From IMG/VR virus record IMGVR_UViG_3300017971_000200, positions 1 through 64,000 of that record: DNA of 64,000 bases. One strand, given 5' to 3'. How positions within the stretch are numbered: the stretch's first letter is position 1; each line of letters begins with the position of its first letter. The DNA comes from a virus. The position numbers and the translations under genes are program-made. Positions 1 through 9,032 of the stretch are shown piece after piece. The notes beneath the pieces are model-generated. The model saw only the letters and a list, made by a program, of their open reading frames with translations, was not told where the DNA came from and made no database searches.

Positions 1-741
1 ATCATCAATCAAACGAATCACAGTACTATTATTCGCTAAACTGGCTTGCAATCTCAATTCCCAATTACCCGCATCCATTTTTTGTTTCAAACGAGCACGT
101 TGTAAATTAATTACAAAAATTTGATCACTATCCCAACTATTGGCGAAAGTAAAAGTTTCATCTTCAGGATCAAGTAACATATTTCTATATTGAGAATAAA
201 TAGCTTTTGTTGGTTCTTTTGATGTGTCCAATACACTTATTCTTGGAGCACCACCACCATTTTGATGTCCATACGCAACAGCAAATTGAACTTCAGCACT
301 CGCAGATATATTTGGATCAAGATTATAAATATCATAATACCAATCACCAGTACTTGAAGATTGAGCAGTAGAACGATAAAATTGAATCAAACTACCAGTA
401 TCACCGGTCCACATACCGGTTGTTGTTCGACGGCTCATATTCTCAACAATATCTTCGCCACCAAAATCGGTATACACTTTCAACGTTGTTGTTGGACGCA
501 CTTCTCTCGGAGGAGTAGTTATCGGTCTTGCTTCCATTGCCCTATTTATAATTTCAGTCCAATATTGTTCAGGAACACCTGCTCCATCCAACACACTTCG
601 TGCTTCCGACGAATCAGTTATATTATTAGCTTGTAAAATACTTACTGCCGAATCTACTTTTTGCGCGGGTGATATGGGCGCTCTACGCCACATCATACCT
701 ATTTGTCTTTCCGCACTTCTTCTTTGCGTTGCTGTTGCCAT
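1..741 (-). CDS. Virion structural protein, 3' end cut by window edge
   Basis: The reading frame opens with ATG at 741 after a GGAGAA ribosome site and stays open to base 1, giving the first 247 residues of a longer protein. The start reads MATATQRRSAERQIGMMWRR. I do not recognise the family. It contains FTFANSWDSDQIFVINLQRARLKQ, typical of soluble virion proteins, and lies directly downstream of the tail genes in the same orientation. Inferred to be a tail or baseplate-associated structural protein; a tail-fibre component is the main alternative. Confidence 0.6.
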   Translation of the reverse strand, partial: MATATQRRSAERQIGMMWRRAPISPAQKVDSAVSILQANNITDSSEARSVLDGAGVPEQYWTEIINRAMEARPITTPPREVRPTTTLKVYTDFGGEDIVENMSRRTTTGMWTGDTGSLIQFYRSTAQSSSTGDWYYDIYNLDPNISASAEVQFAVAYGHQNGGGAPRISVLDTSKEPTKAIYSQYRNMLLDPEDETFTFANSWDSDQIFVINLQRARLKQKMDAGNWELRLQASLANNSTVIRLIDD

Positions 742-780
742 TTTATTATTCTCCTATATATTTCTTTTTACGAATAACTA

Positions 781-1434
781 TTAACTTTTACCGTATATTC
801 TATCACGATAAATAGTAATAGGAATAGTTCTCGTCGCACCCGTATCATTACCAATTATCGTTACGTTTGTTTTTACAAATGTACTTGTATACGCAGTAAC
901 GTCTTTACTAATAAGAGTAAATGACTTACCAACTTTTACAAGAGATTGATTCAATTCATCGTCACGTAGAAATGATGGAATTGCAGGTACAACAGATTGA
1001 TCTACCGTAGATTTCACTTGTAAGTCAAGATAATTTGAATTTTCCACAATAGCAGTATATCCAAAAGTATCTGCTTCATAAAATCTCGTTTTAGGTTGAA
1101 TAAGAACTTCGTCACCTTCCTTACCAAGTTGAATAGTAGAAAATCCAACAGTAAGAAGCGGCATTTTCGTAGTTGTCTTTGGTAGAGTTACAAGTTTGTA
1201 TCTCATGATTTGTGTTTCGTCAGGTGTCGCCTCAATCACTGGCATATTTTCAATGATCGTTCCATAATAATTCGTTCCCAATGGATGATCGGCTTGCCAT
1301 AAACCATAATCAACTTCATCATCAGCAAGAGCAAACTTTGAAATGTTAATAGTTCCACCTTTTGATAAAATTTCTCTACCTTTTTTAGTTAAGATAGCTT
1401 CAACCGTTACAGTTGTATTATCTAAATATCCCAT
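781..1434 (-). CDS. Putative virion structural protein
   Basis: 217 residues with a strong TAGGAG site before ATG. The N-terminus contains AILTKKGREILSKGG followed by ISKFALADDEVDYGLW, a pattern I associate with uncharacterised structural proteins of large marine T4-like phages. No enzymatic motif, signal peptide or membrane segment. It sits between a partial structural gene and the giant tail gene, with a late-type promoter motif about 40 nt upstream. Function beyond 'virion component' is inference from position. Confidence 0.6.
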   Translation of the reverse strand: MGYLDNTTVTVEAILTKKGREILSKGGTINISKFALADDEVDYGLWQADHPLGTNYYGTIIENMPVIEATPDETQIMRYKLVTLPKTTTKMPLLTVGFSTIQLGKEGDEVLIQPKTRFYEADTFGYTAIVENSNYLDLQVKSTVDQSVVPAIPSFLRDDELNQSLVKVGKSFTLISKDVTAYTSTFVKTNVTIIGNDTGATRTIPITIYRDRIYGKS

Positions 1435-1470
1435 TTTATTGTTCTCCTATTATTACATACATTTCTATTC

Positions 1471-1483
1471 ATATATAAATATA
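1471..1483 (-). promoter_or_regulatory. Late-type promoter motif TATATTTATATAT
   Basis: The minus strand reads TATATTTATATAT 37-49 nt upstream of the ATG at 1434, with no TTGACA -35 element. The same motif precedes several other genes in this window. T4 late promoters consist of a -10 TATAAATA only, read by a gp55-type sigma, which this phage encodes at 15561-16268; assignment to that sigma is inference. Confidence 0.45.
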
Positions 1484-1503
1484 AGTAATGAAAATATTTA
1501 CTT

Positions 1504-4500
1504 TTATTCTACAGTTATTTTTGACGGCCCTTGATCAGTGGCTTTCAATTTGTTTGGATTAGTAAAGGTAATCTCAACAGGATCTTTTCCATCAATAGTT
1601 GTATCTTTTGTATTCAATGTTCCTTTATACCAAACTTCACTTTGTATTTCTCTATATTGTATCAACCAATTTCCTTGATGTAAATCATACACATAATGAT
1701 AAGGGCTTATCACTACTTTACCATCCGAACCAGTATAATATTGTAATCGAGTATATGTTTTTTCGCCATTACTTCCAATAGATTCACTAATATGATCAAA
1801 TACTTGTCGTTTCGTTTGAAATCTACTCCAATTATAATTAGGATTATCTTGTACCGGCCATACCATATCAACTGTTTGTTGATCATCCCTTTCACCAGGT
1901 ACAAAAAGTGATCCAGTACCAGCATAAATACCAGGACTAAATCCTTGTTGAGCTTGTTTCGAACCTGCTCCGGCTAACGATTCATCAGTAACAACGACCG
2001 GTGTTTGTTGAAAATATGTTGATTTTTCACCCATACCCAAATCTAACTCAGTAACATGAGTCAAATATTCAGATTCAGACATATGAGTCATTTGAAGTGT
2101 AGTTTCATAATGAATATAATCATTACTAAATGTTGGATGTGTCGCCCGATCTAAATTGGCTTGATAATCCTTTCTATCTTCCTCAAGTGGTTGCCATTTG
2201 ACTTTATACCTCTCAAGTATATGTGGTTCAATCAATGTTCCAACTACTGGCTTAGCACGTGCAGGAATTAATGATTTCAAATGATCAAAAAATGATTGAT
2301 CGTAATTCTTTATCACTCGTATAAAATCATTGTGATCCGGTCTACTTGTGTACTTTTCCCAATAAAATTTATTCAATTCATCTAAATCACTATATGTACT
2401 TTTAAACTTATCTCTTGGATCACCGATATATCCTAATAAATCTAATCCAGCATATGTTCCAACTATGTCTTTATTTATCGCGTCTTGTGGAGTAAAATAT
2501 ATTCCAAGTTTTGGCGAATCATTTGGTGCTCTATCAAATTGAGCTTTCTCAACTCTCTTTCCAACACTTAGTTGACCATACGCAATCTCGTTGTCCTCAA
2601 GTCGTATTTTGTTGTTGATAAAACGACCAGCACCAATCAACGGTGTAATAGCAGCATATTCTTCCGTTATTGAATGATAATTTATTTCACTATCGAAATT
2701 GTTCGCTGTTCCAGGTAAAACGCCAGGACCTGGACTTGAACCTTGATTTGCTTTTATATCAGTTACGGTCGTCGATAACGCATGATTTACAGGATCGTCA
2801 AATGAATATCTCAATGTCAAATCCCAATATGTTCTTCTTGGATCGTTTGAGTTGTATGACTTCGGCCATCTTACATGATTATTAAAAGTTGATTCCGATA
2901 ACGCTGTTTGATATAATTTAAATTCTTGTACCGATCCAGTGAATTGTTGTCCAAATGTAGCACTACTATCTCCACCAATGTAAAATGTTCCTGCTGATTG
3001 ATAATCAGAAGTATAATTAATGCTAGCAGAAGATTCCCAAATAACGTGATCCCCTTCGGCTTTTTTAGTTATAAGTTGAAGTGAATCATTTGACCCACTA
3101 ACTCTTAACATTACAGTGTTAAACTCACCATCATAATATTGATATTCTTCCGTATTAGCACTATTATTAGAACTATCCACGATTTGAAGGCTACCATATT
3201 GACTTTTCGAACCTTTGACAAGATTTATACCAAAATACCCATTTACATGAAATAATGATTGTGTTAGTTTTGTGTCAGTCGGCGCGGCAGCGAACCTGAA
3301 CTCAATCGTTTGTGGATATATACTTTGTGTGTACGCACTCCAAGCACGTGAAACACTTTGACTGCCTTCCATATCTAACGCATATACAAAATCGTCAAAT
3401 ATCCAAGCTGACTTTTGTTCAAAATTTTCATAATCTCTTGGATCAGGACCACCGTATTCCCTTATCGTCAATAATGATGTTGGAATACCATAACACGCTA
3501 ATAACGCCTTGATCGATCTCGACGTTCCTTTTGTTTTCAACATATAAGGTAAATTATTAAGTATTCTTCTCCATATTTCTTTTGACGCATCTTCGCTACT
3601 CATATGTGTTTCATTCGAACCACTTACACTAACCGCAGACCCGCTTGAATATGAACTATAACTACCGGTATTAGCAAATCCTAATGTATACTTCCACAAC
3701 TCAGTATTATCTTGACCACCTTTCATGTCAAATCCCATTGACTTAGCAACATTATATGTTAAGTCTTTCGCCAGACCCTCATATAACGATTCATCACGAT
3801 TGGCGACCATCGTAAGATGTCTTACATATGTGTACAAAATGTCAAAATGTTGTCCTATCATATACATGAATGTCAAATAATCCTCGTTATCTTCCTCTAC
3901 ACTCAGGTACGCAGGTATGTTGTTTATAAAACTATGTATGTTGTCACGATCAAATCTCTGAGCAATCGTTAGTTGATCGTTATACCAATCTGTCGCTTGG
4001 GATGAAGTCAATGTATATAATTCATATGGTTCAGTTGTATTTTGTTTCGGCCATTCATGTATTGGATTTGTAAGATATTCGCCACTTAAAAGCGATCCAG
4101 AATAAGATGAACCGGATGTGTAATATAAATGTTTTTCATATGAATCAAATGTATTTATCGTTTGACGAATCTTTGACCTAAATCCACTAATACTTTGTGA
4201 CACATATAACGAATCGGCTACACTCGCGGAATATAGTGTCGTTTTCTTTATATTTTCGTTGTATTCGTCTATAACTTCCATTTTATATTTGAAATTTTTC
4301 AATCTTTCTTCGGCTGAACCAAAATGTATAAAGTTATAATAACTACTCCAATCAATATTCAATGAAACGTCACCAACATCTGACGCACTAAAATAATGAT
4401 CTATAAGTTGTTGTGATGTCGAAGCTTCAGTAGAAACTAAACTATTCCACGTCTCAAATCCAGTCCCACGACCCGTCATTCCTGCAACTTCTACATCCCA

Positions 4501-5595
4501 ATTCGCTGGACGTAGTAATCTACCTTCCTCTTGTATATCTTCACTACCAAGTAAGAAAACTTTTTCAATGACTGATGGAGTTATTTGACGTGAAACCCAT
4601 AATTGATCTTTTACCTTTACTTCTCTTGGAAGTGGCTCATATAATTTGAATACGATTGAATTTGGCGCTTCAGGATATTTTACATTGTCATTTACCCAAT
4701 TAGTAACCAAATAATGTTTACCATCACCAAAATTCAAATAAAAATCACCATTCTTGGCATCAGCATCTTGAAATGTAAATCCATTTACTAATTGAGTCAA
4801 ATCCTGGAACGCTTGAAGCATCACTTCTTGTTGATCCCAACCATCACCAAAAACTTCAGTCCAAACACTTTCATGTACACTATTTATTATTTCTTGTTGT
4901 TCTTCTCTTGAAAGAATATCTTGTGGATTGTTTTGATATGCATCTATTGCAGCAGCAACTTTCTCAATCGTTGTATCTCGTAAAGTAATTCTTTGACCAC
5001 TAACTTGTCTCAATAATTTTCTATCATATCCAAAAGCGGAAGCAAATTGGCGAGCCCCAATTCGTTTCATTCTCGCATTGAAACGACGATTGAATTCTTC
5101 CTTCCCAACTCCAGGATTAGAAAAATTAAGAAATTCACTTGCAAATATAGCATCTATTCCGGCAACATCTTTCTTTACCGGTAAAACTCTTATTTCCTTT
5201 CTTGATGGTGAAATTTCATCAATGAATACTTTCCCACGATCACGTAAACCAACCGTACCACTACCTAACTCGTCACGATAAAAATCATAAACAATACGAT
5301 ATTGACCACGATTAAAACCACTACCTCTTAAATCGTCGCCAGGACGTAAGATTAATCTCGTTGGCGAAAACTGATCGTATAATTCGTACGGTGGTTCTTT
5401 GATTGTCCATAAAATTTGATTATCTTCCATGTCATACACAGAAAATTCAATCGTATCTCGACCACTCAAATTATAGTTTTCTTCAAGAAATTTATCAAAA
5501 AAGATTAATGTCAAATCCTTTTCAGCTATCTTTTCGCCACGAACCCGACCAGTTTGGTTCTTTATTTCTTCATAATTTTTAAAATCTTTGATCAT
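1504..5595 (-). CDS. Giant tail/baseplate protein with LamG-like domain
   Basis: 1363 residues, the largest gene here, ending in TAA. Residues about 745-905 look like a concanavalin/LamG jelly roll (IEFRFAA, then the strand series FNTVMLRVSGSNDSLQL and GTFYIGGDSS, closing with FTGSVQEFKLYQTAL), a fold used for carbohydrate or surface binding. The rest is alpha/beta without known motifs. Size, position between other tail genes and the LamG module suggest a peripheral baseplate or receptor-binding tail protein. It overlaps nothing and is followed by a 12-nt gap to the next structural gene. Confidence 0.6.
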   Translation of the reverse strand: MIKDFKNYEEIKNQTGRVRGEKIAEKDLTLIFFDKFLEENYNLSGRDTIEFSVYDMEDNQILWTIKEPPYELYDQFSPTRLILRPGDDLRGSGFNRGQYRIVYDFYRDELGSGTVGLRDRGKVFIDEISPSRKEIRVLPVKKDVAGIDAIFASEFLNFSNPGVGKEEFNRRFNARMKRIGARQFASAFGYDRKLLRQVSGQRITLRDTTIEKVAAAIDAYQNNPQDILSREEQQEIINSVHESVWTEVFGDGWDQQEVMLQAFQDLTQLVNGFTFQDADAKNGDFYLNFGDGKHYLVTNWVNDNVKYPEAPNSIVFKLYEPLPREVKVKDQLWVSRQITPSVIEKVFLLGSEDIQEEGRLLRPANWDVEVAGMTGRGTGFETWNSLVSTEASTSQQLIDHYFSASDVGDVSLNIDWSSYYNFIHFGSAEERLKNFKYKMEVIDEYNENIKKTTLYSASVADSLYVSQSISGFRSKIRQTINTFDSYEKHLYYTSGSSYSGSLLSGEYLTNPIHEWPKQNTTEPYELYTLTSSQATDWYNDQLTIAQRFDRDNIHSFINNIPAYLSVEEDNEDYLTFMYMIGQHFDILYTYVRHLTMVANRDESLYEGLAKDLTYNVAKSMGFDMKGGQDNTELWKYTLGFANTGSYSSYSSGSAVSVSGSNETHMSSEDASKEIWRRILNNLPYMLKTKGTSRSIKALLACYGIPTSLLTIREYGGPDPRDYENFEQKSAWIFDDFVYALDMEGSQSVSRAWSAYTQSIYPQTIEFRFAAAPTDTKLTQSLFHVNGYFGINLVKGSKSQYGSLQIVDSSNNSANTEEYQYYDGEFNTVMLRVSGSNDSLQLITKKAEGDHVIWESSASINYTSDYQSAGTFYIGGDSSATFGQQFTGSVQEFKLYQTALSESTFNNHVRWPKSYNSNDPRRTYWDLTLRYSFDDPVNHALSTTVTDIKANQGSSPGPGVLPGTANNFDSEINYHSITEEYAAITPLIGAGRFINNKIRLEDNEIAYGQLSVGKRVEKAQFDRAPNDSPKLGIYFTPQDAINKDIVGTYAGLDLLGYIGDPRDKFKSTYSDLDELNKFYWEKYTSRPDHNDFIRVIKNYDQSFFDHLKSLIPARAKPVVGTLIEPHILERYKVKWQPLEEDRKDYQANLDRATHPTFSNDYIHYETTLQMTHMSESEYLTHVTELDLGMGEKSTYFQQTPVVVTDESLAGAGSKQAQQGFSPGIYAGTGSLFVPGERDDQQTVDMVWPVQDNPNYNWSRFQTKRQVFDHISESIGSNGEKTYTRLQYYTGSDGKVVISPYHYVYDLHQGNWLIQYREIQSEVWYKGTLNTKDTTIDGKDPVEITFTNPNKLKATDQGPSKITVE

Positions 5596-5607
5596 TATTA
5601 ATTCCCA

Positions 5608-6864
5608 TTAAAGTCTGTTTCGATTTCCGTCGCCTTCCGATTGTTCACTATATCCATTATATGAAAGTATTAATTGTTTAATATCATCCGGTATTGTAAA
5701 AGTTACAACATTTCCCGATCTACCACTAACATTATCTTGTTTCTTCCAAGTATTATTATCAGTAACTGTATACCAATGACCTAAACTTATCACTCCATCC
5801 GTACCCTCAACATCTATCATTGATACTCTCAACGTTTGTCCTGGAATTACATTTATATCAAATGGATTGTTAACAGGAGCTCCGCTTTGATCTACTACAT
5901 TCCCTTCACTATCCGACAATCTCCAAGTAAATCTTCCCTCAACATCGTCTCTCGCCCCAACAAGTTGTCCACTAATAAGTTCTATCATTTGAAAAGTCAA
6001 TCTATCAGTCGTTACAACTGGTGGCGCTTCATCTTTATACGCGACCGCAAAAGTGAATTTATTTTCATCACCTTGATTTGCTTCACGTTCATCCGTAAGA
6101 TTCATTGAAATGATATTTTTTTGACCACCATATGCTATATAATCTTGTGTATTTCCTAAATTCTCTGAATCAAAATACCATCCTTGAAAATATTCCGGAT
6201 TAGCAATTCCACTTGTAAATCTTGCTGTTATTTGTCCGGTCTCATTATTTCTTGATATTTCATAGTTAATTCTTTGAGAAGGCACATTAAGTTGATTAGG
6301 CTCTATTCGTTGAGTGTCCGTATTCCATATAGCAGTTTGAACATTTATTGTAAAACCTTCAACCTCTAATGTATATGGAGCTAATCTATCTCCACTTAAC
6401 AAGACTTCAGTTCCGGTTGGAGACGTTCCATCTCCATCTCCGTCGCCCGTTCCATCACCATCAGAAACAACTTCCTGAACGATTATGTCGGCTTCAGCTT
6501 CTGCAAGAAGTCGTCTCATTCTTTCTATTTCTTCTCTCAATTCATCAGCAGTTTTCGTCTTTGGTGACTTGAATAACTCATTTATCTCCGTATCAAACAC
6601 CTTTTGTATTTCGCCGTCATTATAATCTCGTCTCTCAACCATTACTGACATATATTGGTTTACAAGTTGTTTATTACTACCAAGATTATTCGGATCTTCA
6701 TGTAATAAAATGTTACCCATATCATCACGTTCAGTAGAAATTAAACCACCTGATACCGTAAGTGCGTTTAAGGTTTTCGCCCTTAACTCTTGTTCAGTTA
6801 AAGCTTTCCCCTCAGCACCAATAGAATCTTGTTGACGTTTTGCTTCTTTTGTTGGTTGTGCCAT
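5608..6864 (-). CDS. Tail structural protein with coiled coil and DG-rich linker
   Basis: 418 residues. Residues about 85-125 form a charged coiled coil (ELREEIERMRRLLAEAEAD), followed near 135-150 by an acidic DGDGTGDGDGDG linker that could bind calcium or act as a hinge. The C-terminal half is beta-rich and resembles repeated Ig-like modules (TLEVEGFTINVQTA, TITIP-type endings), but I cannot assign a family. Packed 6 nt from the next gene. Likely a tail fibre, whisker or baseplate accessory protein. Confidence 0.5.
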   Translation of the reverse strand: MAQPTKEAKRQQDSIGAEGKALTEQELRAKTLNALTVSGGLISTERDDMGNILLHEDPNNLGSNKQLVNQYMSVMVERRDYNDGEIQKVFDTEINELFKSPKTKTADELREEIERMRRLLAEAEADIIVQEVVSDGDGTGDGDGDGTSPTGTEVLLSGDRLAPYTLEVEGFTINVQTAIWNTDTQRIEPNQLNVPSQRINYEISRNNETGQITARFTSGIANPEYFQGWYFDSENLGNTQDYIAYGGQKNIISMNLTDEREANQGDENKFTFAVAYKDEAPPVVTTDRLTFQMIELISGQLVGARDDVEGRFTWRLSDSEGNVVDQSGAPVNNPFDINVIPGQTLRVSMIDVEGTDGVISLGHWYTVTDNNTWKKQDNVSGRSGNVVTFTIPDDIKQLILSYNGYSEQSEGDGNRNRL

Positions 6865-6870
6865 ACCTTA

Positions 6871-8532
6871 TTACCTTATTACTCTAAATGTATAATTTTT
6901 GTCATATACAGTTTCTATATTTCCTTTTACTACTTTAAATAATATTCTATACAATCTTTCTGGCTCAAGTCCATTCAAGAATAAATCAAAATAACTTCCA
7001 GTCGCATCCACAGAAATTTGAGTATATGTTGACCACGGCATAACTTCGTCCTCACTCCACGCGTCACGTATAGCATAATAAGACGAAGATAAGAAATAAG
7101 TGTCTCGTGTGTACGCCCAACTTTGTGTTACAAATGTCTTTCTTGGATAACGTTCTCTAGCATTTACTCTAAACTTTATCTTAGAATCTTGTACATATTC
7201 ATCTTGTAAATTGTCAAGATAAATAACGAAATCCTCTCCAGGTACAACATCCATTAGTTGTGTTGTCGTTGTTGATTGTGATATTGAACTCGATAAACTT
7301 GAACTTGTCCACGTATATGATGTCGTTACCGCATCAAAACTTTGACTTGTATAATATCCCGCTACAGGATTATACGTCCACATAGCATCACTGGATGTTA
7401 ATGAAGCTGAACTAAAATATACACTCGCACTTTCAAACTCCGATCCAAGACTTGCTGTATAAAAATTAACAATAGTAAAACTCGATGTCAAACTACTACT
7501 AATCCATGTATTACTTTGACTTATACTTTCACTTATACTTGAACTTGTATATGTATCAAATGAAGCGGTTGTAAATGTATAATCTAAACTTGAACTACGA
7601 TATAAACCAAGGCTGCTCGTGTAAGAATAAATAGATTGTGTCACCCACGAATAACTTTCACTATACCATGTGTTCGCATCATCACTTTGAGTAAAATATC
7701 CACTTCCAGTTCCTACCCCACTTCCAGTAAAAAAACTTGAAGTATTATAATATATTATAGGATTTGTTGTTTCATTCGTCACCGTTGCAGAACTCGACAC
7801 ACTTTGACTTATACTTGACGTTGTATATGGCGACCAAGCATAATCTTTCCAAACCACTTCTAATCTTGGACGATAAATTGTGTGTGTTTCTTTTGAAAAG
7901 AATTGAAGATTTCCTTGATTCAAAATACTTTGTTCAGCAGCATTATCTCTCTTTATCAAAAATCCATAATTATCTATTGACCCACTCAACCAACCTTCAA
8001 CAATATTTGTTACATCAACGTGTAAATCCGTTGTTTGATAATTAAATGATTGTGATGCTTCATATTTTGTTGGATTTGCTAACGTTCCACTAAAATATGC
8101 TCCACCAGGACCACCAGCCGAACCGGACGACCACGCACTACCAGTCACACCAGATATAGTTACACCATCACGAAGATTCCAACTTACACCGGTTGTTGTA
8201 ATCGGGCTATCAGCTCTCTTACCATTACCCATTTGCCAGGATTGTGATACCGGATAAACATATACACTATATGTTACAGGAATTTCTACAGCTTCATCAG
8301 TGTAAAGATTCAAGTAGTATTTCATATCACTACCACTTGTTTCGCCGGACGCTAACGAGGCAGAAAAGTCGTCCAAATCAAATTGTACCAAAATACGTGA
8401 ATTGAATGGAGCGTCACCGAGCGCGTGTACAAGTTGTTTCTCTAACTCCAATATTTGATCCATTCCAGTATTTTGATGTATACTGTCCTCATAAATCGTG
8501 GCGTCTTTCGAAGGAAAGATAAAATAATGCAT
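6871..8532 (-). CDS. Tail protein with DNRLRE/CBM96-like domain and Ser-rich repeats
   Basis: 553 residues. The first ~230 residues match the DNRLRE (CBM96-like) pattern: PSKDATIYEDS, SRILVQFDLDDF, YSVYVYPVSQSWQMG, VDVTNIVEGWLSG and YGFLIKRDN. Residues about 244-427 are a long low-complexity stretch of SSS/TSS/SQS repeats with regularly spaced Trp and Tyr, suggesting an extended fibrous rod. The C-terminal ~120 residues are a separate beta domain. The domain is common in surface and tail proteins; a tail-fibre or adhesin role is inferred. Stop and next start overlap by one base. Confidence 0.6.
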   Translation of the reverse strand: MHYFIFPSKDATIYEDSIHQNTGMDQILELEKQLVHALGDAPFNSRILVQFDLDDFSASLASGETSGSDMKYYLNLYTDEAVEIPVTYSVYVYPVSQSWQMGNGKRADSPITTTGVSWNLRDGVTISGVTGSAWSSGSAGGPGGAYFSGTLANPTKYEASQSFNYQTTDLHVDVTNIVEGWLSGSIDNYGFLIKRDNAAEQSILNQGNLQFFSKETHTIYRPRLEVVWKDYAWSPYTTSSISQSVSSSATVTNETTNPIIYYNTSSFFTGSGVGTGSGYFTQSDDANTWYSESYSWVTQSIYSYTSSLGLYRSSSLDYTFTTASFDTYTSSSISESISQSNTWISSSLTSSFTIVNFYTASLGSEFESASVYFSSASLTSSDAMWTYNPVAGYYTSQSFDAVTTSYTWTSSSLSSSISQSTTTTQLMDVVPGEDFVIYLDNLQDEYVQDSKIKFRVNARERYPRKTFVTQSWAYTRDTYFLSSSYYAIRDAWSEDEVMPWSTYTQISVDATGSYFDLFLNGLEPERLYRILFKVVKGNIETVYDKNYTFRVIR

Positions 8533-9032
8533 TATTTATTCTCCAAATATTTTTCAACAGCGTCTTTAACAACCTCTGTCCATTGTTTTAAGCTTGAAGT
8601 TCCCAATTTGAGATTCCAACCTTTATCTTTAGCAAGTTTGTCAATCTCTTTTTTATACCCTTTTTTATCAGTATCACCGTATGTAGAAAGAGCATCCTCT
8701 TTAAATTTATCGATTTCTCTTTTAGCAAAAATAGGATAATCATAGTTTAAATCTTTATATGAACCGGGCACCGCTCCACGATCATCTTTTGAAAGTTGAA
8801 ACCAAGGCACTCCAGTCGAATAAATATGTCTAAGCCATACATACCCACCCGGTACTTTGATTGAATATAATTGTCCACGACCATGATATTTAATTGAATC
8901 ACTACCCAATTCTTTCGCCACTATTTTGGCTACGTGTTTACCATATTTTCTCATTATCCAACGGCTAACATGAGTGTCTACATAATCTTTCATTGGTGCC
9001 GTACCTTCTACTAAACTTGTTAATTTTATCAT
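8532..9032 (-). CDS. Small protein with LVE leader, possible packaged protein
   Basis: 166 residues, unknown family. It starts MIKLTSLVEG and then changes to a soluble charged body with GYVWLRHIYSTGVPWFQLS. The first ten residues resemble the leaders of the proteins at 10947, 12966, 14962 and 31192, all ending in L-x-E. T4 prohead protease cleaves after (L/I)-x-E, and T4 internal proteins carry an N-terminal capsid-targeting sequence ending there. That this is a head-packaged protein is inference. Confidence 0.55.
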   Translation of the reverse strand: MIKLTSLVEGTAPMKDYVDTHVSRWIMRKYGKHVAKIVAKELGSDSIKYHGRGQLYSIKVPGGYVWLRHIYSTGVPWFQLSKDDRGAVPGSYKDLNYDYPIFAKREIDKFKEDALSTYGDTDKKGYKKEIDKLAKDKGWNLKLGTSSLKQWTEVVKDAVEKYLENK